Below the pieces are notes generated by a model. That model was not told the origin of the DNA and made no database searches. It was given only the letters and a program-made list of their open reading frames with translations. Shown here piece by piece: positions 1 through 8,638 of a DNA stretch of 64,000 bases (positions are counted from its first letter, which is position 1; each line of letters begins with the position of its first letter). The stretch comes from GCA-2683135 sp964507445 (lineage in GTDB: Bacteria; Planctomycetota; GCA-002687715): NCBI GenBank assembly GCA_964507445.1, contig CAZDQF010000003.1, positions 62,001 through 126,000 on the forward strand. The letters are read 5' to 3'. Made by a program: the position numbers and the translations under genes.

Positions 1-956
1 CACCTCTCGTTGGTCACCCGGCCCATGACGTCCGAGGTGGCAGGCCCCGGGTCACGGCCCAACCAGGACAGGATCGCGCGGCGCACCAGGTCCGGCGCGT
101 CGTGCTGCACGAAGTGCCCGGCACCGGGCACCGTGGTCAGGGTGAGGTCGCCTTCGATCCACCGCCAGGTGTCGTTCAGGGTCTCGGGCAACAGGGCTTG
201 GTCCTTCAATCCGTGGACCATGAGGACCGGGCCACGGACCTTCCCGGACCGAGGGAAGGCCTGGTCCAGCTCCTGCCTCTTCGCCGGGTAGTTCGCCTTG
301 TAGTAACTCAGCATGGCCTTGGCGTCGCTGCGACGGAACGCCCGCAGGTAGTGGGCGCGGTCATCCGTATTCACGACCCACCGGGACAAGGCTCCTGGTG
401 TCGCCATCAGATGCGCTCCCGGCAATTGGAACGTCCGCGCGTACTGGCTGTTCTTCCACTGTCGAGGGTTGTCTCGCAACTCACGGATCAGGCATTGAGG
501 GTGGGGGAGGTTGAGGATGACCAACCGTCGCACCATGTCCGGATGCGCCATGGCGAACCCCCACGCCACGGCACCGCCCCAATCGTGCCCGACGACGATG
601 GCTGACCGATGCCCGAAGTGCCGTACGGTGGCTGCTACATCCGCCACGAGCTTCTCCATGGAGTAGGCCTCCGTACCCGCCGGCTTGTCCGACAGGTTGT
701 AGCCACGCATGTCGATGGCCACGACGTGATGGTCCGCGGCCAGCGCCGGCATGAGTCCCCGCCATGTCCACCAGAAGTCAGGGAATCCATGGAGCAGGAC
801 CACCAACGGGCCTCCTGAACCCAGGGCCGCGTAGTGCAACCGGACCCCGTCCGCGTGGACGTAGCCGTGGCGGGCACCGGGCAACGGCGCGTGGTCCACG
901 GGGTCCTGTCCGGGGAGCGTGGTCAAGAGCAGGAACGGGAGCACGAGGTGTCGCAT
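1..956 (-). CDS. Secreted alpha/beta hydrolase, epoxide-hydrolase type (C-terminus cut by window edge)
   Basis: The reading frame opens at the ATG at 956 and runs off the left edge (about 318 residues visible). Residues 1-16 form a signal peptide ending LPG, with mature N-terminus QDP. The fold signature is clear: oxyanion motif HGFPD (56-60), nucleophile elbow GHDWGG (123-128), an acid in HGLKDQ (D252) and the histidine in PGAGHF (H281). The nucleophile is Asp, as in epoxide hydrolases and haloalkane dehalogenases, and HGFPD with a following Trp favours epoxide hydrolase. It should therefore open epoxides by hydrolysis, probably in the periplasm; the substrate is unknown. It is divergent from the fusion gene at 1031. 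Confidence 0.85.
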   Translation of the reverse strand, partial: MRHLVLPFLLLTTLPGQDPVDHAPLPGARHGYVHADGVRLHYAALGSGGPLVVLLHGFPDFWWTWRGLMPALAADHHVVAIDMRGYNLSDKPAGTEAYSMEKLVADVAATVRHFGHRSAIVVGHDWGGAVAWGFAMAHPDMVRRLVILNLPHPQCLIRELRDNPRQWKNSQYARTFQLPGAHLMATPGALSRWVVNTDDRAHYLRAFRRSDAKAMLSYYKANYPAKRQELDQAFPRSGKVRGPVLMVHGLKDQALLPETLNDTWRWIEGDLTLTTVPGAGHFVQHDAPDLVRRAILSWLGRDPGPATSDVMGRVTNER

Positions 957-1030
957 GGGGGATTCTCCAGCCGGGATCCTACTCCTCCTCCCGTGGGCCT
1001 GGTTGCGCCGCGGGACCTGTTCCGGCGATC

Positions 1031-2515
1031 ATGGCGCCCATGGCTCGGACGACTCTCTCTGTGTGGATCATCGTTGCCGCCCTCGGTGCTTCGCCGTCCC
1101 CGGCGCAGCGGACCTCCAGCCGGACCCTCGCCGCGGACACCCCCTACGAGACCAAGGCCATCATCCGTTCCGCCGGACCAGGCCCGACCGTGTTGCTGCT
1201 CGGGGGTATTCACGGCAATGAACCGGCGGGCGCCCGTGCGGTAGGCCAGATCGCTCGCTGGACTCTCCGCCGCGGCACCCTGGTCTGCGTACCACGGGCC
1301 AACGTCCCGGCCCTGGACAAGGGTCAACGCCGCATGCCCGGACTCCCGCGGGACGCGGCGGACCTCAACCGGCAGTTCCCCGCCGCGGACGGCGAAGGTC
1401 CCAGGGGAGTTCTGGCCACCGCCCTCTGGGAGTTCATCCAGGAGATCAAACCGGACTGGGTCCTGGACTGTCACGAAGGCTACGACTTCACTCAGGAGAA
1501 CCCCAAGAGCGTCGGCAGCTCCATCATCGCCGTGAACCTGGGAGAGGCGCGCCGGTACGCGCGACGCATGCTGGACCCGGTGAACGCTCGCATCGACGCC
1601 AAGACCCGCCGGTTCGTGCTCAAGAAGAACCCGGTGATCGGCAGCCTGATCCGTTCCGCTCACGACCGCCTCGGGATCCCCGGCATGATCCTGGAGACCA
1701 CCACGAAGGACCAGCGGCTGCCCAAGCGCGTCCGACAGCACCGCCTCATGGTGCGGCGGTTCCTCCTCGATCAACGCATGGTCGCCGGCGAGTCAGATCG
1801 TGTCATCCCCGAGCGCGCCCCCGACGGCGACGTGCGCGTGGCCGTGCTCGACGACGTCGGCTGCAACGTCAGGGGCGTGAGGGCCCTGGAACGGGCCCTG
1901 CGCAGCAGCTCTGAGGTCCGGCTACGCCGCGTGGACGGGGCCGACGTCCGAGCCCACGGGCTCAAGGGCTTCTCCGCTCTCCTCGTCCCAGGCGGAGGAG
2001 CCTCCAAGGAAGCGGCCTCGCTGGGAGCCGCAGGGCGGGCGCGGGTCCGCTCGTTCGTCAAGGCGGGGGGCGGCTACATGGGGTTCTGCGCGGGGGCCTA
2101 CCTCGCCAGCACCAACTATCCATGGTCGCTGAAGATCATCGACTACAAGGTCATCGATCGGAAGCACTGGGCCCGGGGGCGAGGGCGCGTCGCCATCGAC
2201 CTGACGTCGTCCGGACGCACCCTGTTCCGTGGGCGAGGACAACGGTCCACGCTCCATTACGCCAACGGCCCCCTGCTGGCGCCGGGAGACGACCCTGCCA
2301 TCCCCGACTACGAAGTCCTGGCCCACTACCGAAGCGAGATCAACAAGGACGGGGCGGCCCCCGAGGGGATCATGCTGGGGACGCCCGCCATGGTCCGCGG
2401 GCGCTTCGGGCGGGGGAGGGTGTTCTGCTCCAGCCCCCATCCGGAGCTGACGGAGGGAGCAGGTGAGATGGTGGCCCAGGCGTTGGCGTGGGTCTGCGGG
2501 GCCCGCCATCGCTGA
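1031..2515 (+). CDS. Secreted fusion: aspartoacylase/succinylglutamate-desuccinylase domain + BPL_N amidotransferase-like domain
   Basis: Two ATGs, 1031 and 1040, are possible starts; neither has a clear ribosome site. Counting from 1040 the protein has 491 residues and a signal peptide ending SPA with mature QRT. Residues 35-245 match the M14-like aspartoacylase/AstE family: zinc motif HGNE (58-61), DLN (108-110), zinc His in DCHEG (145) and a general base in LETT (219). Residues 262-490 resemble the BPL_N / class I glutamine amidotransferase-like fold, with nucleophile elbow GFCAGAY (C350) and a His in SSPHPE (about 467). Both halves look catalytically intact. Known families suggest amide or peptide hydrolysis; the joint substrate is unknown. 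It overlaps the next gene by 53 bases. Confidence 0.8.
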   Translation: MAPMARTTLSVWIIVAALGASPSPAQRTSSRTLAADTPYETKAIIRSAGPGPTVLLLGGIHGNEPAGARAVGQIARWTLRRGTLVCVPRANVPALDKGQRRMPGLPRDAADLNRQFPAADGEGPRGVLATALWEFIQEIKPDWVLDCHEGYDFTQENPKSVGSSIIAVNLGEARRYARRMLDPVNARIDAKTRRFVLKKNPVIGSLIRSAHDRLGIPGMILETTTKDQRLPKRVRQHRLMVRRFLLDQRMVAGESDRVIPERAPDGDVRVAVLDDVGCNVRGVRALERALRSSSEVRLRRVDGADVRAHGLKGFSALLVPGGGASKEAASLGAAGRARVRSFVKAGGGYMGFCAGAYLASTNYPWSLKIIDYKVIDRKHWARGRGRVAIDLTSSGRTLFRGRGQRSTLHYANGPLLAPGDDPAIPDYEVLAHYRSEINKDGAAPEGIMLGTPAMVRGRFGRGRVFCSSPHPELTEGAGEMVAQALAWVCGARHR

Positions 2516-4490
2516 CCTCAGGCGCGAGAGGTTGGCCATCGTCATCAAGACGACCCGGAGACATGTGGAGACCGCGGCGCTCGCTGCCGCCGCCGCCATG
2601 CTGGTGGCGCTGGTCGCCGATGGCCTGTCGCTGCTGGGCGCGCCGCAAGCGAGGGTGCAACCGCAAGCGAGCCTGCGCTGCCTCCTCGGGAGCGTCACCT
2701 GGGCCGGGGCTTGCGGCCTGATGATGTGGGCGGTGCTGTCGGGCCCCTGGGCCGCGGCCCGGAGTCGGTTCGGGGGCAGGTGGCGCGGGCTCCTCGCAGC
2801 CGGCGTCCCGGCCCTGCCCCTGGCCCTCGCGCTGTGGTGGCTGAGCGGTGCGTTGCTGGACGGACAACGGATCTCGAGACACCCGCTGATCGTGCCCATG
2901 CGCTGGGCCGCGGCGTTCGGATCCTTCCTGGCGCCGTGGCTGACCATCGCTCTCTGCGCCAGCGCCCGACGGAACAGGACCCGCGTGATGGCGGTCGGAG
3001 CCCTGCTGCTGGCATGGGTCGCCGCGGCCGTGGCCATTGACCGGTCCTGGTTTCCCTTCCTCTACCCTCACGCACACCTAGCACTCTGGCTCTCCGTCAT
3101 CACCGCCTGCGCCCTCGGCGCGGACCTGATCACCAGCCTGCGGGTCCGACCCCTGGGCACATGGAGCGCCGTCGGCTGCGTGGTGGTCATCGCGGCCGCG
3201 ATCTCCGCTCCCGTCGCCAACACCTTCGACGATCACCTGGCATCCCGCGAGTTGGCCCTCCGCAACACCACCTTCCTGCGGCGCCTGCTGTTCCTCGCCG
3301 CGAGCCCGCCTCCGGAGTCGTCGGGGGTCCCCGACCCCGAAGTGATGCGCCGACTCCTGGACCCGGACCCCATCCCCGAGGAGGTCCTGGATCGGGAGCT
3401 CCCCACTCGACGCTCCCTCAGCCTGCTGGTGCTCAGCTTCGACGGGCTGCGCGCGGATCACGTGACCGCCGAGCTGGCCCCCCGACTGAGCACGCTACAA
3501 GGTGAGTCGGTCACCTTCGAGCGAGCCTGGACTCCGTACCCCAGCACCCACGGCGCCTTCGAATCCGCCTGGCGAGGACGCTATCCCTGCGCCCAGGATC
3601 TGCGTCATGCCTCTCGACTGGACGCCGACGCCGTGGCTGGGATCCGACGCCACCAACCCCTGGCTGCCCTGTGCGTCCGTAGCGGGTTCCAGACCCACGC
3701 GATCACCGGGTTCCCGCGCTATCTCCGTCACCCCTTCGCCACCATCTTCGACGGCTTCCAATCCGTCGAGTTGTTGGGCCCGGCAGGCTTCGCCCCGGCT
3801 CATCGGGTCGCCGACCGGGCTGTCCGGCTGGTCAGGGAGCTCCCTGACGAGGAGCGGGCTCTGGTCTGGGCCCACTTCTTCGATCCGCACCTGGGGAACA
3901 GCCGTAGCAAACGCGACTACCATGACTATCGAGAGGCCGTATCGGCGGCGGACCGAGGCGCGGGTCGGGTCCTCGACGCGCTCGAGGCGAGCGGCCGCAG
4001 GGACGACTTCGTAGTGGTCGTGTTCGGCGACCATGGCCGGCCGTTTCGCGACAGAGTCCTGGTGGGGGATGTCCGCATCCACCCGGACGTGGTCCGGGTG
4101 CCGTTCTCGTTTCGGATCCCCCGCGTGCAGCCTCGCCGCGTCGGCGATCCGGTGGATCTCACCAGCCTGGCGCCGACGATCACGGAGCTCCTGGGCTTAC
4201 CGACGGCGACGAGCTACCACGGTCGGTCGATGGCGAGGGCCGTGCTCGGCGAGACTTCGCAGCGCGCCTCTTCCGTAGCATTCTGCGGGTTCGATTTCCC
4301 GGAGACCGCGGCGCGATCGAGGGGGGTCGCCACCTCGTCTGTCACCCTGGTCCGAGACCTCTGGACCGGCTCGGAATCCAGCTCCTCGCCGTCCGGCGAC
4401 GGCTCACCCGACAAACGCGAGATCGACGAGGCCCGGGCCCTGCTGACGGTACACGCCCACCTCGCCCCCCTCGAACGCGAACAACCATGA
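2463..4490 (+). CDS. Polytopic membrane sulfatase/phosphotransferase-like protein (alkaline phosphatase superfamily)
   Basis: The GTG start at 2463 is chosen because GGAGGG (2452-2457) lies five bases upstream, although it overlaps the previous gene; GTG at 2565, with GGAG just before it, is an alternative. The 675-residue product has about six or seven hydrophobic segments in residues 36-255 and then a soluble domain from about 315. That domain carries metal ligands in SFDGLRADH (D327), a Ser/Thr candidate nucleophile in PYPSTHG (361-362), DPHLGN (about 475) and VVFGDHG (D523-H524). The architecture resembles LtaS/OpgB-like membrane phosphotransferases or membrane sulfatases. No C/S-x-P-x-R formylglycine motif is seen, so a phosphotransferase or phosphohydrolase role is more likely than true sulfatase activity. 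Confidence 0.7.
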   Translation: MRWWPRRWRGSAGPAIADLRRERLAIVIKTTRRHVETAALAAAAAMLVALVADGLSLLGAPQARVQPQASLRCLLGSVTWAGACGLMMWAVLSGPWAAARSRFGGRWRGLLAAGVPALPLALALWWLSGALLDGQRISRHPLIVPMRWAAAFGSFLAPWLTIALCASARRNRTRVMAVGALLLAWVAAAVAIDRSWFPFLYPHAHLALWLSVITACALGADLITSLRVRPLGTWSAVGCVVVIAAAISAPVANTFDDHLASRELALRNTTFLRRLLFLAASPPPESSGVPDPEVMRRLLDPDPIPEEVLDRELPTRRSLSLLVLSFDGLRADHVTAELAPRLSTLQGESVTFERAWTPYPSTHGAFESAWRGRYPCAQDLRHASRLDADAVAGIRRHQPLAALCVRSGFQTHAITGFPRYLRHPFATIFDGFQSVELLGPAGFAPAHRVADRAVRLVRELPDEERALVWAHFFDPHLGNSRSKRDYHDYREAVSAADRGAGRVLDALEASGRRDDFVVVVFGDHGRPFRDRVLVGDVRIHPDVVRVPFSFRIPRVQPRRVGDPVDLTSLAPTITELLGLPTATSYHGRSMARAVLGETSQRASSVAFCGFDFPETAARSRGVATSSVTLVRDLWTGSESSSSPSGDGSPDKREIDEARALLTVHAHLAPLEREQP

Positions 4491-4529
4491 AGACAGCCTC
4501 GACGTCGCTGAGTCGCGGCGCCGGGGCTG

Positions 4530-5137
4530 GACTGAGAACCTGTTCCCCGCTTGGAACCAGTACCAGTTCTGCGGCCACGGCTGAATCCGGATGCCGCTGG
4601 GCAGCCCGTCGGTCCATAGCCGGTGCGAGGTGTCGATGCCCTCCCGCAGGATCAGGGTGTTGGTGAAGTACGCGGGGAGGCTGTCGGAGACCTGTTACTC
4701 CCCATCATCCTCGGAGGCCGGAGGCGTGGGGGAGGTGCTCCCCATGTAGCGGTCGATGATCCCGAAGTGGAGGTGCGACTCCGTGGTGTTGCCGGAGTTG
4801 CCGATGCGCCCGATCTGCTGCCCCTCGGTGACCGTAGCCCCCGGGTGGACACCAGCGGGGACCGAGCCCTTCCTCAGGTGACAGTAGGCGCTGTACTCAC
4901 CGTTGGCGTGCCTGATGACCACACGGTTGCCGCCGCCCTGGTTCTTCGGGAAGGTCGGGCTCCCGCTGGCGAGCAGGTTGTCGTGGTGGATTCATGGCCG
5001 CCACCGGAACCGATGAACCACGTCTGACCGGACGGCAGAGCATCCGCCAGGTTGTAGCCGACGGGGAATACCTTGCTGACACCGCCGTCGTAGGTGGTCA
5101 GGGACTTGGCCCAGCCCATGGCCTTTGCGCATAACAT
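4530..5137 (-). pseudogene. Decayed M23 (LytM-type) metallopeptidase gene
   Basis: Minus-strand translation gives the second half of an M23 peptidase: VVIRHANGEYSAYCHL, GQQIGRIGNSGNT, then the zinc motif SHLHFG. It is broken in at least two ways. The upstream part (from 5137, ending FIGSGGGHE near 4990) lies in a different frame from the part starting HDNLLASG, so there is a frameshift near 4985-4992. An in-frame TAA at 4693-4695 then separates ASEDDGE from a protein-like continuation (QVSDSLPAYFTNTLIL, later WPQNWYWFQAGN) reaching about 4530. The N-terminus has no signal peptide and is preceded in frame by a stop. A sequencing error could explain one lesion, not all three. Confidence 0.7.
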
Positions 5138-5189
5138 TGATTATCGGACCCAGTGTGTCCCAAAGGCGGCCACAGTAGAATCCGCGCAC

Positions 5190-7325
5190 ATGCCCCGGAC
5201 CGCCGTCATCCTCGTCGCGAGCGCCGCGGTCCTGAGTCATCTCTGGGTCCTGACGCTCCCCTTCAAGCTCGACGATGTGGCCCAGATCCCCCGCGCCGCG
5301 GACAAGCTACAGGATGAGTTGAGCGCGATCGTTCCGGGTATCTCAGGCCCGGAAGAACCCGTGATGGAGCACGATCGTCACCGGTTCCGCCCACTGCTCT
5401 GGGGCCTCTTCATGACCGAGTCGGCCCTCGACGGCCAACCCGTCAGGTCCTTGCTGTTTCACGTGGTGTCCCTGGCCATCCACGCCGCGTGCTCCGTGTT
5501 GCTCGTGTTGGTCTTGCGCCGTCATCTGCCGATCGGAGCCGCCGCCGGCGCTGGTTTGTTCTTCGCCGTCAACGGGGCCGGGTCCCAGGCCATCTCCTGG
5601 ATCGCCGCCCGGCCGGATCTCCTCGTGACCCTGTGGGGCCTGTCGGCGCTCGCCGTGGCCCAAGGCGGGTCAGGCGCCGTCACGACCCGTCGAGCCCTCG
5701 TCGTCGGCGCCTTCCTCGCCGCCGCGGTCCTCTCCAAGGTCTCAGGTGTCGTCGTGGTCGCGGCCGTCCTCTTCATCGGCTTCCTCGGTCGGGATCGACG
5801 GCTTGGACCCTGGCTCACGGCCCTCGCGGCTCCCGCGCTCTGCTGGTTCTGGCGCGGCCTGTATCTCGGCACCTGGGCGCCGTCCTATACCTCCGGTCGC
5901 TCGGCCCTCGACGCGGACGTGACCGGCAACCTCCTCTCCATGCCCGCCGTGTTCGTGGACTGCCTGGTCCCGTGGTGGCAGCCCTCCAACGGCAACGTTC
6001 GAGAGCTGTGGGCAGAACGGGCATTGTCCTTCCTGGATGGCGCTGCTGCGCCTGTCCTGGCTGCGGTCATTCTCCTCGGAGCGGTCCTCGGCGTGCTTCG
6101 GCTGGACACCAATGGTCGACGCTGTGTCCTCATATCCGGCTTCGTCGCCGTCCTGCTCGCGGCGCCGTTGACCTTCCTCTACGCCCCCGCGTCCCTGCCC
6201 ATCATCTCTCGCTCCTTCTATCCGCTCATGGCCGCCGTGAGCCCCGTCCTCGGCGTCGGTCTCCGGGCCGGCGTGGTCGCGGCACGACGGCGGCGCCCCT
6301 GGCTCCTCATCCCGGCCGTCCTGGCGTTGCTCATTCAAGTGGATTCCGTGTTCACCATCTCAGCCGCTGAACGAGCGGCCGGTGAGCGCATCAACGCTCA
6401 GGTCCACGCCATCACGGACCATCGCAGGCTCAACATCCTCATCGGCCGGGAGCTCTACGATCACGGCGCGGTCATGCTCGGGAACATGACCCACCTTCGG
6501 CTGCGGCCACCATTTCATCCGGTTCGCGTGCCGTTGATCGCCCTCGACTCCACCGCCGAGCTCATGAGCTCGGGGCTCCTCTCCGATCGCCCCGGACCCG
6601 TGTCCGTGTTCGCGCTTACAGAAGGCCCGCCCCATGTTCGGCGCATCGTCGATTACCCGCCCAACGGTCGCGCACCTCTGCCCGCGCTACGTCCGGACGG
6701 CGGGTCCTGGGTCCCCGTTCGGCCCGTCACCACCCGTGAGGTGGTCGCCGTACGAGTCTCGGTCAAGGACCAGACGCCGCGGAAAGTCGTGCTGCAGACC
6801 AGCAGCTCCGGTATCGCTCGGGAGTTGCCTCGGGGTTCCGGAATCCTGCTCCTCTCCGAGGATGTCGGGTGGGTCCTGGGGGGTGAACTGCGCAGCCTGC
6901 GGGTGACCCCCGACGCCGACTCCGTGACCTTGCTCTCCGAGATGCCGGAGGTGGAAGCCCTGGCCCCCGACGCGAACCACCCATGGCCCGGCGGACCGCT
7001 CCTCTTCCGGTTCCGGGGGCCCGCCGCTCCCCTGGCCCGGGTCCACATCCGTGGCCTCATTCAGGGCCTTCCAGACCCGCACCTGCACCTGCAGTTCACG
7101 CCCAAGGACACGGGCGGGGTGGTCAGCTATGAGGCGATGGACGCCGACCTCACCCACGCGTCCCTGCCCGGGCTCAAGCTCGCCACCATCCCGAAGTTGT
7201 TCCAGGAACACGGCGCCCCGGTCGGCATGACCGACCTGCGTCTCCAATGGCGCGTGGAGTTGCTGGACGAACAGGGCGCAGTGATCGCCCTCTCACCCTG
7301 GCGCTCCTTGATCTACCGCCCCTGA
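5190..7325 (+). CDS. GT-C-like polytopic membrane protein (TMTC/PMT-like)
   Basis: The start is ATG 5190 (711 residues); the frame is open further upstream but only from here does a membrane segment begin. A TAGAAT box at 5176-5181 lies eight bases before the ATG, so the transcript may be leaderless. The first loop carries an acidic pair (KLDDV, D28-D29), as GT-C glycosyltransferases do, and residues about 130-150 (AISWIAARPDLLVTLWGLSA) match the segment typical of TMTC-like membrane proteins. About ten hydrophobic helices fill the first 400 residues, followed by a soluble C-terminal domain that I do not recognise. The likely role is transfer of a lipid-linked sugar to an exported acceptor; donor and acceptor are unknown. 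Confidence 0.65.
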   Translation: MPRTAVILVASAAVLSHLWVLTLPFKLDDVAQIPRAADKLQDELSAIVPGISGPEEPVMEHDRHRFRPLLWGLFMTESALDGQPVRSLLFHVVSLAIHAACSVLLVLVLRRHLPIGAAAGAGLFFAVNGAGSQAISWIAARPDLLVTLWGLSALAVAQGGSGAVTTRRALVVGAFLAAAVLSKVSGVVVVAAVLFIGFLGRDRRLGPWLTALAAPALCWFWRGLYLGTWAPSYTSGRSALDADVTGNLLSMPAVFVDCLVPWWQPSNGNVRELWAERALSFLDGAAAPVLAAVILLGAVLGVLRLDTNGRRCVLISGFVAVLLAAPLTFLYAPASLPIISRSFYPLMAAVSPVLGVGLRAGVVAARRRRPWLLIPAVLALLIQVDSVFTISAAERAAGERINAQVHAITDHRRLNILIGRELYDHGAVMLGNMTHLRLRPPFHPVRVPLIALDSTAELMSSGLLSDRPGPVSVFALTEGPPHVRRIVDYPPNGRAPLPALRPDGGSWVPVRPVTTREVVAVRVSVKDQTPRKVVLQTSSSGIARELPRGSGILLLSEDVGWVLGGELRSLRVTPDADSVTLLSEMPEVEALAPDANHPWPGGPLLFRFRGPAAPLARVHIRGLIQGLPDPHLHLQFTPKDTGGVVSYEAMDADLTHASLPGLKLATIPKLFQEHGAPVGMTDLRLQWRVELLDEQGAVIALSPWRSLIYRP

Positions 7326-7332
7326 GGGCGCG

Positions 7333-8604
7333 CTACCGAGTCGGCAGCCGCACCTGCCCGGTCCTGGCCACGAGGCCACTGGACCACTCTCCCCCGTTCA
7401 GGTGGGTCTTCACGTAGTCCATGAGGTGGTGGAACTGGAAGTGGAGGTCATGCTCGTCCACGCCGACCGGTGACTTGAAGAAGCACGACAGCCAGGTCAT
7501 GAGCCCCCGCTCCCCCTGCTGCTGCGCGTACGCAGCGAGGCGGACCATGTCCAACACGACCGGCGCCGCCAGGATCGCGTCGCAGCCCTGCCACGTGAAC
7601 TGCAGGGACATCTTGTAGTCCAGGAAGCCCTGGAAGTGGATGAAGTCCCAGGCGGTCTTCAGATCGTTGAGGCTGGGCACGTAGTCGATGCCCACGTGGG
7701 TGTGCAACGGATAGCCGAGGATGTGCGAGAGCACGCCGTCCTTGGACTCCACCTTGGCCCGCTTGTTCTCAGGATCGGCGAGGACCTGACCGTCACGATC
7801 TCCGAGGATGTTGTAGCCCTGCCAGGTCAGCACCTTCAGGTTGCGGTATCGGAACATCGGGGCGAGGGCGGACTTCACCAGGGTCTCCCCCGTCTTGCCG
7901 TCGTTGCCCATGATCGGGGCGCCGCGGCGGCGCGCCACCACCTGCACGCCGCCCACCAAGCTGCCCGCATTGGGCGTGAAGTTGATCAACGGCAACCCCA
8001 GGTCGGCCACCGCGTACCCGTACAGCACGCTCGCCCGCACCGCCTTGTGGTCATCCCCATCGAGGATGCCCTTGAGCCCCTTGGCCGTATCCAGCGCCGG
8101 ACAGGGCGGCAGCGGCGGCTCTGTAGACGCCACGTTGACGACCACCACCTGGTCCAGGTGGTGACGCTCTCGAAAGGCCGAGATGTCGGCCTGGATCCTC
8201 TCCACCACGTCCATCAGGGAATCCGCTCTCCGCTTCGCCGCCTTGTCCGCCAACCGACGGATGGTGGCGCCGCAGTTGAGGGCGGTCCCGAGCACGACGT
8301 CCTCGTCCATCGCGTCCAGGTCGTCCTTCACCGCGTGCAACTTCTCGAGGTCGAAGGTGCCGGTGTCCTGGTAGGTCTCGTAGGCGCTGTCCCAGACAGT
8401 GGCACGGCGGACGTCGTGGCCGCCGAATACCAGGTCTCCAAGATCCGGAAGCGGGAGGCCCGAGAACGGGTCCGTCTCCGTGAGCAAGCCTGCTCGGGAA
8501 ACCAGATCCCGAGCGGCCATGAGCGCCCCGACGATCATGGTGGTGGCGAGTCCACCTCGCGCTCCGATGATCCAGACCCCGCATTTTTTCGGTGAAGCGG
8601 TCAT
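7333..8604 (-). CDS. ino1: Myo-inositol-1-phosphate synthase
   Basis: The ATG at 8604 starts a 423-residue protein whose second segment, CGVWIIGARGGLATT, is the NAD-binding glycine-rich loop. Further family marks are NCGATIRRL, NVASTEPP, INFTPN, GNDGKTGETLVKSAL (active-site lysines) and WQGYNILGDRDG, at the expected spacing. The enzyme converts glucose-6-phosphate to inositol-3-phosphate in the cytoplasm, the entry to inositol lipids and related metabolites. It ends eight bases from the converging membrane-protein gene, and nadE lies 34 bases upstream on the same strand, so the two may be co-transcribed. Homologues also occur in some ebo-type metabolite clusters. Confidence 0.9.
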   Translation of the reverse strand: MTASPKKCGVWIIGARGGLATTMIVGALMAARDLVSRAGLLTETDPFSGLPLPDLGDLVFGGHDVRRATVWDSAYETYQDTGTFDLEKLHAVKDDLDAMDEDVVLGTALNCGATIRRLADKAAKRRADSLMDVVERIQADISAFRERHHLDQVVVVNVASTEPPLPPCPALDTAKGLKGILDGDDHKAVRASVLYGYAVADLGLPLINFTPNAGSLVGGVQVVARRRGAPIMGNDGKTGETLVKSALAPMFRYRNLKVLTWQGYNILGDRDGQVLADPENKRAKVESKDGVLSHILGYPLHTHVGIDYVPSLNDLKTAWDFIHFQGFLDYKMSLQFTWQGCDAILAAPVVLDMVRLAAYAQQQGERGLMTWLSCFFKSPVGVDEHDLHFQFHHLMDYVKTHLNGGEWSSGLVARTGQVRLPTR

Positions 8605-8638
8605 CTCGTCCTTCGATCGCCGGGGTGCCGTCTGCGGT

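Noticed and set aside
2565..4490. Calling the membrane protein a formylglycine sulfatase
   Set aside because: The C/S-x-P-x-R maturation motif is missing; the site reads PYPSTHG, so only superfamily membership is claimed.
4623..5027. Plus-strand open frame over the M23 remnant
   Set aside because: The conserved M23 blocks are on the minus strand; the plus frame has no recognisable features and is a mirror of the pseudogene.
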